Assembly: GCA_008828725.1 (NCBI GenBank) | Contig: MEHQ01001687.1 | Span: 59,565 to 123,564, forward strand | Direction: 5' to 3' | DNA from: Saccharina japonica | Lineage: Eukaryota; Sar; Phaeophyceae; Laminariales; Laminariaceae | DNA: 64,000 bases | Part shown: piece after piece, positions 61,312-64,000 of the stretch | How positions within the stretch are numbered: position 1 is the first letter of the stretch | Layout of the letters: each line of letters opens with the position of its first letter | The notes under the pieces: model-generated | Told to the model about the DNA's origin: nothing | Database searches by the model: none | What the model saw: only the letters and a program-made list of their open reading frames with translations | Translations under genes and position numbers: made by a program

Positions 61312-61822
61312 TGGTGCCTGGTTGCCCGTCTGGCTGTCTGGCTGCTTTACTCGAAAGGCGGGCTTGTAGTGTGGACGGCGGGTGCCACTCGGAGATTTAT
61401 ATTAGTCCTTGGGCGGTGTCGATGAGAGAGAGAGAGAGAGTGCGCTGCCGGGCCGGGTTGGGGGGGAGGGGAGAGGGGGGAGAGGGCCGGCGGGTGTCGC
61501 GAGCGAAGGCGAATTGGTGATGTTTTTACAAGTAGCCCCTAGGCTGGCGTGATTCAACCAAGCTTTGGGGGCAATCAGTCAGCCGGCCAGTCATCCGGTC
61601 ACTCCCCCTCACCCCGGGGGGGGGATGGCATGTCCGTCTTTATCACGTAGTATTACATGTGTACGGTACCTATCTATGTAGCTATAATGTAACGGGTGCC
61701 GACGGTTCGAAGTCTTTCCGTGGCGGGTCAAACCCCCTGCCCGCCCCCCCTCCCCCCATCCCCTCTGCCCCAGCCCCCGCGCCCCGCGCCCCCTGCACCC
61801 CTATCCCCTCTCCCCTGGAGTT

Positions 61823-61909
61823 CGTCCGCGTGTTTCTCCGATCGAATGATTTGCTGGCTCCATTGATCTACGGCATCTACGACGCGTACCGTCGGCCGCA
61901 CTTGAGTGT
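61823..61909 (+). CDS. Exon candidate of the plus-strand gene
   Basis: FVRVFLRSNDLLAPLIYGIY then DAYRRPHLS, a helical segment that looks like folded protein. It follows a C-rich polypyrimidine tract ending CCCCTGGAG. Donor uncertain: TTGA/GTGTCA or AGT/GTCAGT. The frame stays open to 62,057 through an acidic Asp run (61,965-61,985). Confidence 0.35.
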
Positions 61910-62068
61910 CAGTTGTCTTTCAATCCAAGGAGGGGAAGGGGGAGTCGATAACGACGACAAGAAAGACGACGACGACGACGACGACTTGGAGACGCACATA
62001 ACGCGCGCGTGTGTTGCTGTTGCTGTTGTTGTTGACGGCCGGCCGGCTTTAAGTTGACCATGCTTTCT

Positions 62069-62422
62069 CGTCTGGTACGCCGCAGGAGGAAGTCGGTTGC
62101 CGCGCCCGACAACAATCATAACACTGCCGCGCGAGCACCCTCCTCCTCCTCCTCCCCCTCATCACCATCGCCACCATCATCGTCTTCATCGTTGTCCGGC
62201 TCTTGCTGTTCTTCTCCTCCTTGTTGCTGTCGGAAACTCTCTCGGGCAGGCGCGGCTGCTGCTGCTGCCTCTGGGGTGGAGGCGGGGGGGGACCAGCGGC
62301 AGCGGCAGCAGCAGCAGAAGCCCGGGCTGGGTGAGGCGGACGGTGCGACGCCAACGCCGCCCGTGACGGGATCGGGAGGGGACGGGAGTGAATCGTCACC
62401 GTTTTCGATGACGACGGACCAG
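62069..62422 (+). CDS. Exon of the plus-strand gene, Ser/Pro/Gln-rich
   Basis: Reads MLSRLVRRRRKSVAAPDNNH, a long Ser/Pro tract, a Gln run near 62,300-62,320 and ends SGGDGSESSPFSMTTDQ at donor GACCAG/GTGAGG, phase 0. The 5' limit is uncertain (CAG/GAGGAAG near 62,087 is an alternative). The join with 63,459-63,530 is in frame: MTTDQ-VEEFFRTT. Confidence 0.45.
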
Positions 62423-63207
62423 GTGAGGCCAGTGCTTGCGGTAGAGAGAGAGAGAGGGGGGGGTGCTTTTTAGGTCCAAGCGTTTCTGGGGGTCGAGGGT
62501 TTTCGACTGACTAACGCACAGTAGTATTGATAGCCGATACGTACCGTAGATGTGTGTGTTTTCCATGTACGTCTGTTTTATGTTTACAACATTATGGTAT
62601 ATACGGGTATTCAATTAAGGTCAAACCCATCGGGTGGTTCGTGTGTGTGTGTGTGTGTGTGTTTTTTTGCGCGCGCGAATAATGTTTTACTGTTTCGCAA
62701 ATCTCGGCATTAAGTTGTACTGTATGTAGACTACTCGTATAGAGGTGTTATACGACGTACTCACATTGTACGACTCAATCGTTAAGAACCCTGATGAAAT
62801 GTGTGGGCACTGCTGTACCCGCTCTCTTTGAACTCGTTTTTTTGTGTGTGTAGGTATTTAGAGCTAGCTCCTCGGCGTTATTGATATGAACGCTGATATA
62901 TTTGGGTATATACTGTATATACCCCCCCCCCTTAAAGTCCTATTTTTTTTTTCGTGAGGTATGTTGAGCTACAGCAGTACGTAGCTCCTCACGTTTTTGT
63001 ACACAAGAACCGACGCATGCTACGGCGATATAGAGGTGCACCAAGTTTTTGCCTTCTAAGGGTGGTCACTTGAGAAGCTCTATACTTGACCCAAGACATG
63101 TTTTTCGGGACGAAAACAAAAGTGCTATATATGTACCCGATGAACACAATACCAAAAAAAAATTGCAACACAAAAACGAAATTCCGACGAGTTTGGGTTA
63201 AGGAACC

Positions 63208-63395
63208 CCCCCCCCCGTCATTCAGAAATATTTTTAGCCAGAAAAAGGTACAGTACCTCTATTGTAGGAACCCCCCCGTCATTCAGAAATCTTTTCAGCC
63301 AAAAAAAGGTACAGTACCTCTATCGTAGCAACCCTCCCGTCATTCAGAAATATTTCCAGCCAAAAAAAGGTACAGCAGTAGTACCTCTCTTTCGT
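63208..63395 (+). repeat. 60-bp minisatellite, three units
   Basis: Each unit has CCCCCGTCATTCAGAAAT, then TTTTCAGCC, AAAAAGGTACAGTACCTC and TATCGTAG. It lies in the intron before the exon at 63,459. The word TCGTAGCATGCG of related dispersed copies is found near 44,504, 46,517 and (reversed) 63,014. Confidence 0.85.
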
Positions 63396-63458
63396 ATTTA
63401 GTAGCACGCGTTAACCCTGATGAACATTTTTTGGTACTGTTTTTCCCGCTACGATCAG

Positions 63459-63530
63459 GTGGAGGAGTTCTTTCGCACTACGATCGAGCGGCTGGTCTCG
63501 ATCGACGAACGAGAGGACATCAAGTCCAAG
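63459..63530 (+). CDS. Exon of the plus-strand gene
   Basis: Acceptor CGCTACGATCAG/GTGGAG and donor TCCAAG/GTAAGC, a strong donor. It encodes VEEFFRTTIERLVSIDERED then IKSK, 24 codons, phase 0 on both sides, GC-rich. A helical, charged segment without a recognised family. The gene continues beyond the window or further into it. Confidence 0.55.
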
Positions 63531-63539
63531 GTAAGCGAG

Positions 63540-64000
63540 GCAGGGAGGGAGGGAGGGAGGGAGGGTGAGGGGTGGGAGGGAGGAAGGGAGGGACGGGGAG
63601 GGAGGGAGGGAGGGAGGGGACGGGAGGGACGGGCGTAGGTGGGACACGTTAGAGGGGTGGAAGTGGGGGTGTAAAAAAATCCAGGCATGGTGTGAGAAAA
63701 ACTGTTTTTGTTGGAGTATAGGTGAAAGACGTTAGAGGGGTGGAAGTGGGGGTGTGAAGAATACCATGGCATGGTTTGAGAAAAAAATGTTCTCGTTGTT
63801 GTTGTTGTTGTCCTGGTTGTTGTGTTTTCGTTCTTGTTTTTGTTCGGACAGGTGTGAGTTCGACGTTCTTGAGAATTGGAGGGGCTGGAAAAAAGCAGGA
63901 AAAAAGGCCCCTCTCTTTCTCTCTCTGTATCTGTCCGTTTTTTTTTGTTGTCTCCGCTTTTTTGACCATGTGTTGGGGAGAGATTTGTTCCTTCGACTGT
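63540..64000. other. Intron sequence with (GGGA)n and a two-unit 80-bp repeat
   Basis: GGGAGGGAGG units occupy 63,541-63,638. Then GTTAGAGGGGTGGAAGTGGGGGTG occurs at 63,649 and 63,730 with similar flanks (a tandem of about 81 bp). No exon is recognised to the window end. Confidence 0.6.

Noticed and set aside
1-64000. LTR retroelements, Polintons or viral insertions
   Set aside because: No long terminal repeats with polymerase, integrase or capsid-like frames were recognised anywhere in the window.

Overview
The window is nuclear DNA of a eukaryote that photosynthesises with a secondary plastid, most likely a stramenopile (heterokont) alga. The main evidence is a split flavoprotein gene on the minus strand whose first exon begins with a signal peptide followed by a phenylalanine at the predicted cleavage point (S-T-A-G-A / F-F), the ASAFAP-type plastid presequence of algae with complex red plastids. 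Large introns (1.3 to 4.8 kb), GC-rich exons in a less GC-rich background, and many CAG/CTG arrays would suit a large-intron heterokont such as a brown-alga relative. The species cannot be named from the sequence. Gene density is low. Layout: 1-24,020 is repeat territory with no host gene that I can support. It holds chains of poly(C)-tailed LINE and LINE-dependent retroposons (480-2,300; 8,150-9,450; 11,008-11,300), tRNA-derived SINEs, a minisatellite, a 480-bp TAC array, a purine tract, a near-perfect 5-kb palindrome (11,310-16,288) and a 3.57-kb near-identical direct duplication (16,287-19,867 and 20,453-24,022). The second duplicate copy is bracketed by single N characters and is probably a misplaced haplotype contig. 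24,025-28,160 is minisatellite, homopolymer-rich DNA and a 16-N gap. A GC-rich single-exon cyclin gene lies on the minus strand (28,163-30,628). 30,629-36,299 is intergenic DNA with several conserved repeats, an alternating-orientation set of tRNA 5' halves, and two short coding-like islands. 36,300-55,268 is one seven-exon gene on the minus strand for a plastid-targeted FAD monooxygenase of the zeaxanthin-epoxidase-like group; all six splice junctions keep the reading frame. Its 17.5 kb of introns carry the same LINE, retroposon, SINE and MITE families found elsewhere. A divergent plus-strand gene starts at 55,643, 374 bp from the flavoprotein start, and exon-like segments continue to 63,530; its product is not recognised and its structure is only partly resolved. 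The two recognised genes have different roles: the cyclin would act in cell-cycle control through a cyclin-dependent kinase, and the monooxygenase probably in the plastid in carotenoid or related oxidation. The mobile families give the window most of its character. A LINE and a non-autonomous retroposon share a 3' terminus ending in GAGTAC followed by a C-run, and nearly every copy starts next to another C-run, which suggests insertion into earlier C-tails. Two foldback MITE families are repeated: a 215-bp family with GGGCCC ends and a 97-bp family with TTAACCC ends.
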